Positions 42,654-53,480 of a stretch of 64,000 nucleotides of DNA are shown here, in pieces (position 1 is the stretch's first letter; each line of letters opens with the position of its first letter). The DNA lies in the NCBI GenBank assembly GCA_947311845.1, contig CAMZMU010000049.1:5689678-5753677 (forward strand), read 5' to 3'. Below the pieces are notes generated by a model that saw only the letters and a list, made by a program, of their open reading frames with translations, searched no databases and was not told the DNA's origin. Made by a program: the position numbers and the translations under genes. Origin of the DNA: Poa pratensis (taxonomy: Eukaryota > Streptophyta > Magnoliopsida > Poales > Poaceae).

Positions 42654-44899
42654 GAGCCTGTTCGGAAGCTCTCCGCTCCGCAACTCAGCTCCCGGAGCGG
42701 ACGGAGCGGTGCCGAACGCGTCGACTCCACAGAGTCAGAAGAGCGGAGCGGCACGGGCTGCAGTTCACTTTCGCGGAGCGACAAAACCCGAGCTCCCCGC
42801 CGCTCCAAGATACCGCTTCGTGATCTATTTTTCCCCCCGTCCGCCTCCTTCTCGCCCCCACCTTCCTCTTCTCCTCTGGATGGTGACCATGGAACCCTAG
42901 CGCCGCCACCCCACCGCCGCCGTTCCCCAGCACCCTTCCAGCCAGATCCGCACCCCTGCGACCCCTGGCTTCTCCTCGTCTACCAACTCCCCGAAGTTCT
43001 GTCCGTCCACGGCTCCTGCAGCGATAGGGTTTGGTGTTCTTTGGCGGTAGAGTTCACCGGCGGCTCGTCTCTGTCCCCGGCGGCTCGTCTTCATCATCTG
43101 CAGCGTCCGCCTGCAGGTCTTCTTCAGATTAGGCAAGGTGAGTTTCGTAATCCCTCTACAACAGTATTCATCTCCTGATGAATCGGTGCATATACCCTGT
43201 AGAACATGTTCTTGATTGTTGTTCTTTGCAATCCATCCTGTTGCCGTCCGGGTTCGCTAGAATAAATGGTACTTTGTGGTCGGTGGTGGTGATGTGTTCG
43301 TGTGTGTTTAGCTCTTACATTGCTGCATGCCTGAATTTGTCCCTTAACTGACACGAACAGGCAGTGCAAAGTGCAAACTGTATCTCGTGTGTGTGTGTGT
43401 GCTTGCCCACAACCAGCACTAGCTAGTATATTCGTAGTATCATTAGCTGTGTGCTTAATTCCGTTGCATGCAGTGTATGTCTCACTATGGACCTGCTGTG
43501 TAATTAACGACAGTATACACGTATGTATGTATCTTTAAAAACTATGACAGCGTCATGGCTTTGGTCACACACGCTGTGGAACCTGATGATGGCTTCTTGT
43601 TTCTTGACACATCATAACATTTTGTTGTGGAAGTATGCCTTTACTTTGAATGAAGTGTGGGTTGTCTGAATATTTGCAACCAAATAGGGAGATTTTATTA
43701 GTGTGCAGATTAGGGCGAGCAGAGATAGATCAATAGTCGTGTCTGTATATACTACTATCACCTCTCTGGGCTTTCATCTTCATAATAAGAGCAGAGATAG
43801 TGTCTGCAAGAGGAACAATAGCTACTGTGATTTATTTGTCCTAGGAAAACTGCTACCTAGTCTGCTTATTTGTGTCTTGATTATCCACTGAAAGTTGCTC
43901 TTTCCTGGTATGTAACTATGAGCATGATTACTGAATGTTGTTCTCTAGTCTTTTTCATCCATATGTGTTCATTGCTACTGCTTGCAATTTATGTGGGATT
44001 TTCTTGAAGAATGTCTGCCGAATGGAGTGTGGAGAACACTCGGATCTTGACCGAGCTGTCCCAACCATCCCTTCAAGGTTTAGACGCTACGCCATCCCTC
44101 CAACTGCATCAGATGCATCAACCACAGAGGCTAGTGATAAAAACATGGACCTGGAGCGTGACATACTAGCAACTGCTATTGCTCTTGGTTGGTGACTGAA
44201 CAGAGAAGCATTACTTGATAAATGTGAGTATTTTACTTTTCTGTACTATTGAGATTATCAATTTCATGACCTTTATTTATTTCATTTGTTGCTGTCAATA
44301 ATAAACGAAGCTGTTCTCTTGTGCAGCATCAATTAGACAAGTACTCAATGGAATCAGCTTTCAGGCAAAAGAATTGAAGCATCTCTTGTTGAGCAGATAT
44401 GTCAACAGATCTCATTTGTGTATGTTGAATTGTCAACAGATTAATAGTCAAAAATTTGAGAAAATTGAGCAGATAGAAAGTTTCCCATGGCACGTTTTCC
44501 ATTCGGTGTGAAACTGTGAAGCGGATGTTCTTGTTCATGTCACTTTTTACATTTGCTGTGAAACTGTGGAAAATATGTTACTATATGAAACTTTCTGTTC
44601 ACAAATTGATTTTGTGACAAATATTCACATTCATTTTGTGCAATTTCGTAAACTGTAGTATATTGGACTTGTTCCAGAAAGTTTTTGTGTGAGAAATGAT
44701 GCCTGAAGTATGCGCAAGCATTTTATTCTGATCATTATGCATTGTGTTGAGCAAAACCTGGAACAAATATTCAACGAGCGGAGTGGAGCCAGTTTCCGAA
44801 CGTGTGTTTCCACTCCTGTTTTGTCACGCGGAGCCAGAAATGAGAAGCGAGGAGTGGAGTCAAGGAATTCGGTGGAGTGGAGAGCATCCGAACAGGGCC
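42654..44899. mobile_element. TAA-flanked DNA element nested in the copia leader
   Basis: Ends GAGCCTGTTCGGA (left) and TCCGAACAGGGCC (right, inverted, one or two mismatches), with a TAA duplication at 42651-42653 and 44900-44902. Adjacent GGAGCGG/CCGCTCC-rich sequence is present at both ends. This fits a PIF/Harbinger-type element of 2246 bp. An open frame at about 44010-44195 (VPTIPSRFRRYAIPP) might be a captured or transposase exon, but I do not recognise it. The rest is intron-like AT-rich DNA. Confidence 0.7.
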
Positions 44900-45428
44900 T
44901 AAGCGATCAGATCGATCTGTGGAATCAGAGGCCGCGCGTGGACGAGTGCATGTGGGCCAAGGGTGGGCCAAGGGGCCTCTGGTGCATTAGTGCATACGGG
45001 GGCAGGCCAGGTGTGTGTTCTAGCCTTGGCGCTGGGACGCAAGGGCCTCACATGTGCGGCGCGCGGTATTGGTGCGTGCGATGCACGAAGATCGATCGGC
45101 AACGGATCGTGAGATCTGTTTGGAAACAAAAGGGACCGAGTCTCAGGAGGAGACGGCTCCTCGTGCTCGTATCGGAGGTGGAGTCTTGCGCCTTTAAAGG
45201 CTGCAGCAGGGCAGGGCCAGGGAGCAAGCCGGCAAACCAAATCAGCGGAAAAATCCATCAAGCCCATCGGGTAGCAGGCGAGCTAGGCAGCAGCTAGCAT
45301 CGATCGGGAGTTGAGCCAAGAGGAGGAGTAGCAGTACGTGAGGCACAGGCAGAAGATTCTCCTGCTACGTGCATACGGGAGACAGCAGCTCGATTATTTT
45401 TCACAGGTCAGCCGTATAAGAAAAAATC

Positions 45429-46211
45429 ATGGCGCCGTTGAGTACGAGGTTTGAAGTGCAAAAGTTCGACGGAACTGGAAACTTCGCGTTATGGCAGACA
45501 AGGGTGAAGGATTTGTTGGCACAACAGGGATGCTTGAAGGCGCTGCGGGATAACAAGCCAGCTAAGATGGATGATGATGACTGGGAGGAGTTACAGATTC
45601 AAGCAGCTGGAACCATACGGTTGTGTTTATCGGACCAGGTCATGTATCATGTGATGGATGAGACTTCGTCGAAGAAGGTTTGGGAGAATCTGGAGAGTCA
45701 GTTTATGTCCAAGACTGCGACGACCAAGGTGTATCTGAAGCAAAAGTTATATAGGCTTAAGATGCAGGAGGGGTCGAATTTTGTGGAGCACATGAATGCC
45801 TTTAATCAGGTCGTCACGGATCTAGCACGTCTGAGTGTGAAGATTGACGAAGATGATAGGGCGATTCTTCTTTTATGTTCGTTGCCACCGTCCTATGAGT
45901 ATTTGATCACTACGTTGACGTACGGCAAGGAGACCATCAAGCTTGAGGATGTCACTGTGGCGTTACTGTCCTATGATATGAGGAAGAGGAACAACGCAGA
46001 GGAAGTCGCTCATGGTGAAGGTTTGCTGGTCAATGGTGCGCAAGGCAGGAAAGGATACAAGGCAGGGAAGAACAAGAAAAAGAAGGTGCAGTGCCACAAG
46101 TGCAAGCAGTGGGGACATATCAAGAAGTATTGTCCAGATCTCAAGGGTGGTTCAAGTGCTAATGTAGCAACTCATGGTGATGACTCGGACGCAGTGGTGA
46201 TGTTCTCTTAG
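45429..46211 (+). CDS. Copia gag polyprotein (UBN2, CCHC)
   Basis: 260-residue retrotransposon capsid/nucleocapsid precursor. It begins MAPLSTRFEVQKFDGTG and includes the copia gag hallmarks FALWQTRVKDLL, LCLSDQVMYHV, TSSKKVWENLE and LKQKLYRLKMQEG, then LLCSLPPSYEYL. A basic stretch and one CCHC zinc knuckle (CHKCKQWGHIKKYC) follow. It closes at TAG 46209-46211, where a normal element would continue into protease. Intact, so particle formation might still be possible if transcribed. Confidence 0.9.
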   Translation: MAPLSTRFEVQKFDGTGNFALWQTRVKDLLAQQGCLKALRDNKPAKMDDDDWEELQIQAAGTIRLCLSDQVMYHVMDETSSKKVWENLESQFMSKTATTKVYLKQKLYRLKMQEGSNFVEHMNAFNQVVTDLARLSVKIDEDDRAILLLCSLPPSYEYLITTLTYGKETIKLEDVTVALLSYDMRKRNNAEEVAHGEGLLVNGAQGRKGYKAGKNKKKKVQCHKCKQWGHIKKYCPDLKGGSSANVATHGDDSDAVVMFS

Positions 46212-46246
46212 TATCAGATAGACGGTCAACCAAAGGTGAAGCGTGG

Positions 46247-46696
46247 ATGTTGGATTCAGCTAGCTCTTTTCATGCGACGCCCAATAGGGAGTGGTTCTCT
46301 TCGTACAAGTCTGGTGAATTTGATACAGCCTACCTGGGGGATGACACGGGCTACCGTGTTGCTGGAGTAGGTGACATCAAAATCAAGATGTTCGACGGAG
46401 TAGAGCGGGTGCTTCGGGGAGCCAGGCATGTGCCAGGGCTAAGGAGAAATCTAATTTCGCTTGGAGTTCTCCATGATGGTGGTATGGTATTCCGTTGTGA
46501 TCGGGATAAGAAGACCATGAGAATCATGGAGGATGAGGTGACCGTGATGACGGGAGAGAGGACGGCATCGCATCTTTACAAGTTGCGAGGGAGCACTATT
46601 GCAGGTGGAGCCATGGCGAGTGGAGTTGCGGGAGTAGCAGCTGTGTTCCACGGAGGTGGCGGGTCTACGGCAGACTCGTCGGATAGCTCTCGGTAA
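46247..46696 (+). pseudogene. Copia protease and pre-integrase remnant
   Basis: Continues the pol sequence in a shifted frame: WMLDSASSFHATP is the protease active-site region (DSA in place of the more usual DSG/DTG), followed by the GARHVPGLRRNLISLGVL and YKLRGST blocks that precede integrase. It then ends in unrelated Gly/Ser-rich sequence at 46696, about 90 bp before the 3' LTR. All enzymatic domains after this point are deleted. One indel near 46190 separates it from gag. Confidence 0.83.
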
Positions 46697-46788
46697 GCTA
46701 CGAAGAAGACAACCCAAGTCCGGAGTACATAGAAGTTTGATGCTTGGACGAAATCAAGGTGGTGGAGAATATTCGCCAATGTGGAGTT

Positions 46789-47154
46789 TGTTGTGTTTGT
46801 GTCGAATAGTATGTACGAGTAGGGTTACATGGACTTGGAGTTGTAATAGGTGTGGACAGGGTACATGTAGTGTTGTAGTCGAACACGTTGTATCCTAGGG
46901 CCTCCCATCTAATGAGCGGGCACCACATGTTGTAACCCATGGCGACTTGATAGCAGCAGACGCGCAAGGGGAGCCGGCGGCTTGTGCCGGCGACCAAGGC
47001 GGCCGGTGCAGCGGTATCATGGGGAGGAGCGCCCATAGTCATGCCCCGCAGATGTAGGTGATTTCACCGAACTGCGTTAACAAATCTTGGTGTCGTCATC
47101 TTGTTGCGATTGCTTGTTCCTCGGTAGATCAATTAGGCGCCTACGACTGCAACA
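46789..47154 (+). repeat. 3' LTR of the gag-only copia
   Basis: 366 bp, pairs with 42152-42516. Followed directly by the target duplication GAACC. Confidence 0.9.
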
Positions 47155-48840
47155 GAACCGGATAGAGGCGCGCAGGAGTATGTCAGCCGGCAAACCTAAG
47201 AATGACTCCAATGGGTCGACGCATTCAGTCCGCGCGCATCCGTTCCTATCCGTGCGAGGCAAAAACACGGCCCAACACGGCGACGCAAACAGAACACTAT
47301 CCCTTTTTCTGTCCGCCGCGACCTATTCTCGGATCAGATTTGGGCCAGGTTGGCGTCGGCCACGGACACGTGCGGACCGCTCTTCTGTCCTCCCCTAATC
47401 CGCCCAGGCCCCGCCCATCAGAGCATTCCTCAACCCAATCTCCTTCGTCTCCCTTGTGCTTGAGAAGGAAACAAGTTATTCATGCAAGATTCACTGAGGA
47501 GTCGAGGATCACATTTCAAAACGCTAGCCTCTAGGAAGATATGAGAGGGCAAAATGGATCATGCACATGAAAAATAAGATCAACGAGCATGACTTTTGGC
47601 GGTCTTTGATTAATTCTTGTATTGTTTATGTATGCATTGTTAACTTCTATTGTATCTTATGTTGAATTTAGACATATTTTGAATTTTGCGTTGTATTTGT
47701 GATGACTTATGATCGACATGCTTATGTTTACATGGATTTGAGGTTTGGATATGCATGTGTGGCTGCGGGAGAGAACAAATCAGGGTTGGACGACCCCTAT
47801 CCACGAACATGTCCAGACGTGTCTACCGACATATGAGGTAAAATTAGCCTAGCCTAGTCAGAGATGCTCTAACGAAGAAAACTGGTTATCTGGTTCCTAT
47901 AAACCTCAGAACTCATACTACTCCCTCCTAACCGAAATATGTCCCATAAGTATTTTGGTTGAAATCAACTTTATAAATTATGATCAAATATATACAAAAA
48001 GGTACCAATAGCTACAATGCAATATGCATGAAATAATTTGCCTCTTAGACTCGGGAACGCCTCAGTATCTCTGTTTTACTTTATTCGCAAGTGTGCAATT
48101 TTTATATTAATTAGATGCTGGCGTCCTTTGGACCTGCCCCAATTAAGCTTATGCCCTTGTTTCCTTCAAATACAAAAGGGAAACCAATAGTGAAGTGTTT
48201 AGGATGACTTACCTCTCCACACATCTAACTAACTGACCTAAAAACATTAACTGACCTAAAAGGTGCAGCAAACGCACATGCATGCTCGAAGAGATAATTT
48301 TTCCTGCTCGCGAGTCGTATGATCTCAAGCTAACCATCCTGAAAAGAATGCCAATTCCCGGGCCGCGTGACGGTGAACGCTCACTGACCGGATCACCGGA
48401 ACAAGACAACAGATAAAAGCGCACCGAGACGCCGAGAACAGTTCGGACTGATAGAGACGGCGTGACCGTGAACGCTGACACCGGATCTTGGCTAGAGACT
48501 TAAACTTAGTTTTTTTTTACCTTCTAAAATTCTTTGTGCATACCTTGTAATTATCTTTTTAACAATGCCCTTAAAAAATGTAGGCGAGTTTCAAGAGAAA
48601 CTAATGTAACATACACATCAATCAAGAAATGTAAGCTATTGAAACATGCACTACACAGAACAAAAGTAGGTTTGTATTATTTCAAATACAAACGAAAGTA
48701 ACACAGTACACATGAAGAAATCAAACAACTCATCACAAAAAAAAATCAATTACACGCACAGCTCACTTGAGTTTGGGTATCACTTATTCAGTAACCAACA
48801 TAGAAATGTTCTCTTGGGATACCGATACAGACGGATGGAG
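47155..48840. repeat. GLP spacer, copy 1 (partner 50144-51835)
   Basis: Nearly identical to the spacer between GLP2 and GLP3 over about 1.68 kb. Includes a 680-bp inserted block at 47190-47871 and half of a decayed Stowaway (CTCCCTCCTAACCGAAATATG) at about 47923. At the left it continues, across the copia insertion, into the GLP1 upstream region. It differs from copy 2 by small indels at 48.36 kb and a 65-bp deletion near 48.45 kb. ORFs within it (47087-47534) are shared by both copies but show no domain. Confidence 0.9.
47190..47871. repeat. About 680-bp inserted block, copy 1 (partner 50177-50861)
   Basis: Sequence from CAAACCTAAGAATGACTCC to GTCAGAGATGCTCT, absent from the corresponding position upstream of GLP3, where GTATGCCAGTCGG joins almost directly to AATGAAGAAAACTT. 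The edges (AGAATGACTCCAA and, inverted, AGAGCATCTCTGAC) resemble weak inverted ends of a DNA transposon. Confidence 0.6.
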
Positions 48841-48871
48841 GCGCCCTACTGGAACCTGGCCTTGACAGCAT

Positions 48872-49588
48872 CTATGTCGTCGTTGCCGACCGGAAGGCCT
48901 TGGCCAGCACGTCGGTGGGCACCGGTGGCGCGGCAGCGAAGAGCGAGTTGGCGATGACCTGCGTGCCCTGGAGCTGGCTGTTAAAGCCGGCGATGACGGA
49001 GGCAGGGCCGTATCCCCTGTTCTGCTGGAAGTGCACGAGGCCGCGCGGGAAGACGAACACGTCGCCGACGTTGAGGATCTTGGTGAAGAGCTTGTCGGCG
49101 GTGGTGATGAAACCCACCTCGAGGACGCCCTGGGTGACGAAGATGATCTCGGTGGCGCGCGGGTGGGTGTGCGGCGGGTTCTGGCCTCCCTGCGCGTAGT
49201 CAATGCGCGCCATGGAGACGCCCAGAGTGTTCACCCCCGGGAAGGACAGCACGTTAGCCGCCGTCACGATTGACCCTGCGGCATTGCTGGTGTTGCCAGC
49301 CTTCTTGAGCCCCGCGAAGAAGAAGTCGTCCACCGTGATGTTGGCCTTGCACGGGAATCCGTTCAGCTTGATCTCTGCCGCCATTGATCACCATGCATAC
49401 CGTGTCAGCAAGCACTAAAGATGCAGGAACGAGGTTGACAAGTTAAGATGAATGGTTTAGCTGGGTAACTCACTGGATTCCATGTCTGCGACGCAGACGT
49501 CTTGGAGCAAGTCGGGGTCGCCTGCCAGGGACGGAGCGGCGAGCGCGAAGAGGATGGCGCAGACAACGGAAAGGTGAAGCATCGCCAT
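48872..49588 (-). CDS. Germin-like protein 2 (GLP2), chimeric, C-terminus truncated
   Basis: Exons 49588-49474 and 49374-48872, 205 residues. Signal peptide, both Cys, box 1 (PPHTHPRATEI) and box 2 (GDVFVFPRGLVHFQ) are intact, so the cupin metal site is complete. A single C present in GLP1 and GLP3 (GCCGACCCGG) is missing near 48892. The frame changes after LAKAFR and stops after four further residues (SATTT in place of VGNDDIDAVKARFK), losing the last nine residues. The 5' half and promoter match GLP1 and the 3' half and downstream match GLP3, with the switch at about 49194-49202. It may still be functional because the lost part lies outside the cupin barrel core, but oligomer contacts could suffer. 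Confidence 0.88.
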
Positions 49589-49677
49589 GATCGATGTATC
49601 AATGCTGGATAGCTATCAGCTTGATGGTATAGTTGTATGAGTGCTTCTTGGATCTGGAATGAGCAATTAGGAGCTGG

Positions 49678-49686
49678 TACTTATAG
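49678..49686 (-). promoter_or_regulatory. TATA box of GLP2
   Basis: CTATAAGTA on the minus strand, 90 bp before the ATG, same position as in GLP1. Confidence 0.62.
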
Positions 49687-50143
49687 GCAGGATGATGTTG
49701 TGGATGGCATCGCCATTGCAAGGTTAGGCAGAGCATGCCACCACTACGTACGACAGGGTCAGAGGGAGGGAAGCAAGTAAGCGGATTACATTAATTTGGG
49801 ACCGGTGAGATTTAGTTGTTTATGCCGACGAATCGATCCATGCATGATACATCCACACTAAAGCGCGCGCGGCCGCATCGTCAGTTTCTGCGCGTCGCTC
49901 TCACCGCATCGGTTCCAGGCTTCCAGCAGCAGCAAGGAATAAAGGTCGACGTATATTTCGTATATATTGATCATGAGTTTGTGTCCCAGCCTCGCAAAGA
50001 TAATCAATATAATCAATTTAATACCGAAGAAGAGCGCTGGGCAACAAGAGTTTGACCATTGACATCCATATATATTCGTAATATATAGTTATATACCTTC
50101 CTCTCGTGCACGTCGTAATTACGTGCGCTTGAGCAAGCAATGA

Positions 50144-51835
50144 ACCGGATAGAGGCGCGCAGGAGTATGTCAGCCGGCAAACCTAAGAATGACTCCAACG
50201 GGCCGACGCATTCAGTCCGCACGCGTCCGTTCCTATCCGTGCGAGGCAAAAACACGGCCCAACGCGGCGACGCAAACAGAACGCTGTCCCTTTTTCTGTC
50301 TGCCGCGACCTATTCTCGGCTCAAATTTGGGCCAGGTTGGCGTCGGCCACGGACGCGTGCGGACCACTCTTCTGTCCTCCCCTAATCCGCCCTTGGCCTG
50401 CCCATCAGAGCATTCCTCAACCCAATCTCCTTCGTCTCCCTTGTGCTTGAGAAGGAAACAAGTTATTCATGCAAGATTCACTGAGGAGTCGAGGATCACA
50501 TTTCAAAACGCTAGCCTCTAGGAAGATATGAGAGGGCAAAATGGATCATGCACATGAAAAATAAGATCAACGAGCATGACTTTTGGCGGCCTTTGATTAA
50601 TTCTTGTATTGTTTATGTATGCATTGTTAACTTCTATTGTATCTTATGTTGAATTTAGACATATTTTGAATTTTGCGTTGTATTTGTGATGACTTATGAT
50701 CGACATGCTTATGTTTACATGGATTTGAGGTTTGGATATGCATGTGTGGTTGCGGGAGAGAACAAATCAGGGTTGGACGACCCCTATCCACGAAGATGTC
50801 CGGACATGTCTATGGACATATGGGGGTAAAATTAGCCTAGCCTAGTCAGAGATGCTCTAGCGAAGAAAACTGGTTATCTGGTTCCTATAAACCTCAGAAC
50901 TCATACTACCCCCTCCTAACCGAAATATGACCCATAAGTATTTTGGTTGAAATCAACTTTATAAATTATGATCAAATATATACAAAAAGGTACCAATAGC
51001 TACAATGCAATATGCATGAAATAATTTAGTCTCTTAGACTCGGGAAGGCCTCAGTATCTCTGTTTTACTTTATTCGCAAGTGTGCAATTTTTATATTAAT
51101 TAGATGCTGGCGTCCTTTGGACCTGTCCCAAGCTCATGTCCTTGTTTCCTTCAAATACAAAAGGGAAACCAATAGTGAAGTGTTTAGGATGACTTACCTC
51201 TCCACACATCTAACTAACTGACCTAAAAACATTAACTGACCTAAAAGGTGCAGCAAACGCGCATGCATGCTCGAAAAGATAATTTTTCCTGCTCGCGAGT
51301 CGTACGATCTCAATCTAACCATCTTGAAAAGAATGCCAATTCCCGGATCACCGGAACAAGACAACAGATAAAAGCGCACCGAGACGCCGAGAACAGTTCG
51401 GACTGATACGTATACTGTCGGTGATAGAGACGGCCTAGCTGCTAATTGTACTACTGTCTCTTAGATAGTTGCTTCGTCTGCCGTGACCGTGAACGCTGAC
51501 ACCGGATCCTGGCTAGAGACTTAAACTTAGTTTTTTTTTACCTTCTAAAATTCTTTGTGCATACCTTGTAATTATCTTTTTAACAATGCCCTTAAAAAAT
51601 GTAGGCGAGTTTCAAGAGAAACTAATGTAACATACACATCAATCAAGAAATGTAAGCTATTGAAACATGCACTACACAGAACAAAAGTAGGTTTGTATTA
51701 TTTCAAAGACAAACGAAAGTAACACAGTACACATGAAGAAATCAAACAACTCATCACAAAAAAAAATCAATTACACGCACAGCTCACTTGAGTTGGGTAT
51801 CACTTATTCAGTAACCAACATAGAAATCTTCTCTT
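50144..51835. repeat. GLP spacer, copy 2
   Basis: Partner of 47155-48840, between GLP2 and GLP3, without the copia insertion. Includes the block 50177-50861 and the half Stowaway at about 50907. Keeps the 65-bp stretch near 51.41 kb (TACGTATACTGTCGGTGATAG) that copy 1 lacks. Confidence 0.9.
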
Positions 51836-51865
51836 GGGAAACCGATACAGACGGATGGAGGCGCC

Positions 51866-52596
51866 CTACTTGAACCTGGCCTTGACAGCATCTATGTCGT
51901 CGTTGCCGACCCGGAAGGCCTTGGCCAGCACGTCGGTGGGCACCGGTGGCGCGGCAGCGAAGAGCGAGTTGGCGATGACCTGCGTGCCCTGGAGCTGGCT
52001 GTTGAAGCCGGCGATGACGGAGGCAGGGCCGTATCCCCTGTTCTGCTGGAAGTGCACGAGGCCGCGCGGGAAGACGAACACGTCGCCGACGTTGAGGATC
52101 TTGGTGAAGAGCTTGTTGTCGGTGGTGATGAAACCCACCTCGAGGACGCCCTGGGTGACGAAGATGATCTCGGTGGCACGCGGGTGGGTGTGTGGCGGGT
52201 TCTGGCCTCCGTGCGCGTAGTCGATGCGGGCCATGGAGACGCCGAGGGTGTTCACCCCGGGAACGTTAGCACGTTCGCCGCCGTCACGATTGAGCCCGCG
52301 GCGTTGTTGGTGTTGCCGGCGTTCTTGAGCCCGGCGAAGAAGAAGTCGTCAGCCGTGATGTTCGCCTTGCACGGGAATCCGTTCAGCTTGACGGCTGCCA
52401 ACGCACCATTCACATCAGCACAAAGATGCGGGAGGAACGAGGTTGAAACATTAAGACGAATGGTTTAGCTCGGTAACTCACTTGATTCCATGTCGGCGAC
52501 GCACACATCTTGGAGCAAGTCGGGGTCGCCAGCGAGGGACGGGGCGGCGAGCGCGAATAGGACGGCGCAGACGACGGAAAGGTGAAGCCTCGCCAT
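51866..52596 (-). pseudogene. Germin-like protein 3 (GLP3), frameshifted
   Basis: Same two-exon structure: 52596-52482 (signal peptide MARLHLSVVCAVLFALAAP) and 52394-51866. One G is missing from the TTCCCGGGGGTGAACAC run near 52257, so the first frame stops after NVLTFPG, before both germin boxes. Downstream of the lesion the second frame is perfect, with PPHTHPRATEI, GDVFVFPRGLVHFQ and the full C-terminus VGNDDIDAVKARFK. The TATA core is also altered (CTACAAGTA). It is more diverged from GLP1 in exon 1, intron and upstream region than GLP2 is, so it is the older arm of the array. Confidence 0.88.
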
Positions 52597-53480
52597 GATT
52601 GATCGGTCAGCTATCAGCTCGACTGTGTAGTTGTGTGAGTGCTTCTTGGATCTGGAATGAGCAGAGGTATAGGTGCTGGTACTTGTAGGCAGGGTTATTT
52701 TGGATATGGCGTCGGCATTACAAGGTCAAGCAGAGCATGCTGCTTCCGACGACAGGGTCGGATGGGGAGGGAAGGAAGCAAGCGGTTGCGCATCCGATTA
52801 CAATAATATGCAGCCGATGGAGATATAGTTGTTTATGCGCTCGTTCTGATTCAAATCTACCTGCTACACATTGTCGGATTGTCAGGCTTCTGCGCGTCGC
52901 AACGTGGGAGAATAGTGGCTGTTGTCCCTCTCCCTCCCTCTCCAGCAGCAGCAAGGAGAAAAGGTCGTCGTATGTATTGCAGAGCTACTGGTTTGTTTCC
53001 CAGTATTGCAGAGCTAATCATCATCATTCTAATACCGAAGAAGAGCTCTGGTCAAGAGTTTGACAATTGACATCCATATATATTAGAGTGTAATATATTA
53101 CCTTTCTCTCGTGCACGTCGTGATTACGTGTGTTTGAGCAAGCACTGAACCGGATAGAGGCGCAGGAGTATGCCAGTCGGAAGAATTGAACTACAATAAT
53201 AATGAAGAAAACTTATAATCCGTTCCCATAAACCTCACGACTCATACTATTCCCTCCTACCCAAAATATGTTGCATATAATTTTTGGTCAAATTCACAAC
53301 TTTATAGAATTTGACAAAATATTATACGAAAAGAGTGTATGAACATCTACAATAAAATATGCATATAATAATTTGCCGAGTCAAATGCATGGACGGTCCT
53401 AATTCTTTCGCCGAAATATAACCTGACTCCTAAAACTTTTTAAATGGGCATCGCTGTTGGGAAATCCATATCGGGTAATG
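52597..53480. other. GLP3 upstream flank
   Basis: Related to the GLP1 and GLP2 upstream regions in blocks (GGATAGAGGCGCAGGAGTATG, then AATGAAGAAAAC, then a half Stowaway CCCTCCTACCCAAAATATG near 53250) but lacking the 680-bp block found in both spacers. No gene seen. Confidence 0.6.

Larger units (their letters stand above)
42152..47154 (+). mobile_element. Non-autonomous copia retrotransposon (gag only)
   Basis: 5003 bp, complete. LTRs 42152-42516 (365 bp) and 46789-47154 (366 bp) open TGTTGTGTTTGTGTCG and close CTACGACTGCAACA; the target duplication GAACC is at 42147-42151 and 47155-47159. The primer site TGGTATCAGAGC lies at 42519-42530. Inside are a gag frame and part of the protease region, but integrase, reverse transcriptase and RNase H are missing, so it is a TR-GAG type dependent element. 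The leader between primer site and gag is expanded by a nested DNA element (42654-44899). The element lies in the spacer between GLP1 and GLP2; the equivalent spacer between GLP2 and GLP3 lacks it. Confidence 0.93.

Noticed and set aside
43389..43402. (GT)n microsatellite
   Set aside because: Only about seven repeats; too short to be noteworthy.
47087..47534. ORFs repeated at 50140-50521
   Set aside because: Part of the duplicated spacer; frames carry no recognisable domain and lie within a transposon-like block.
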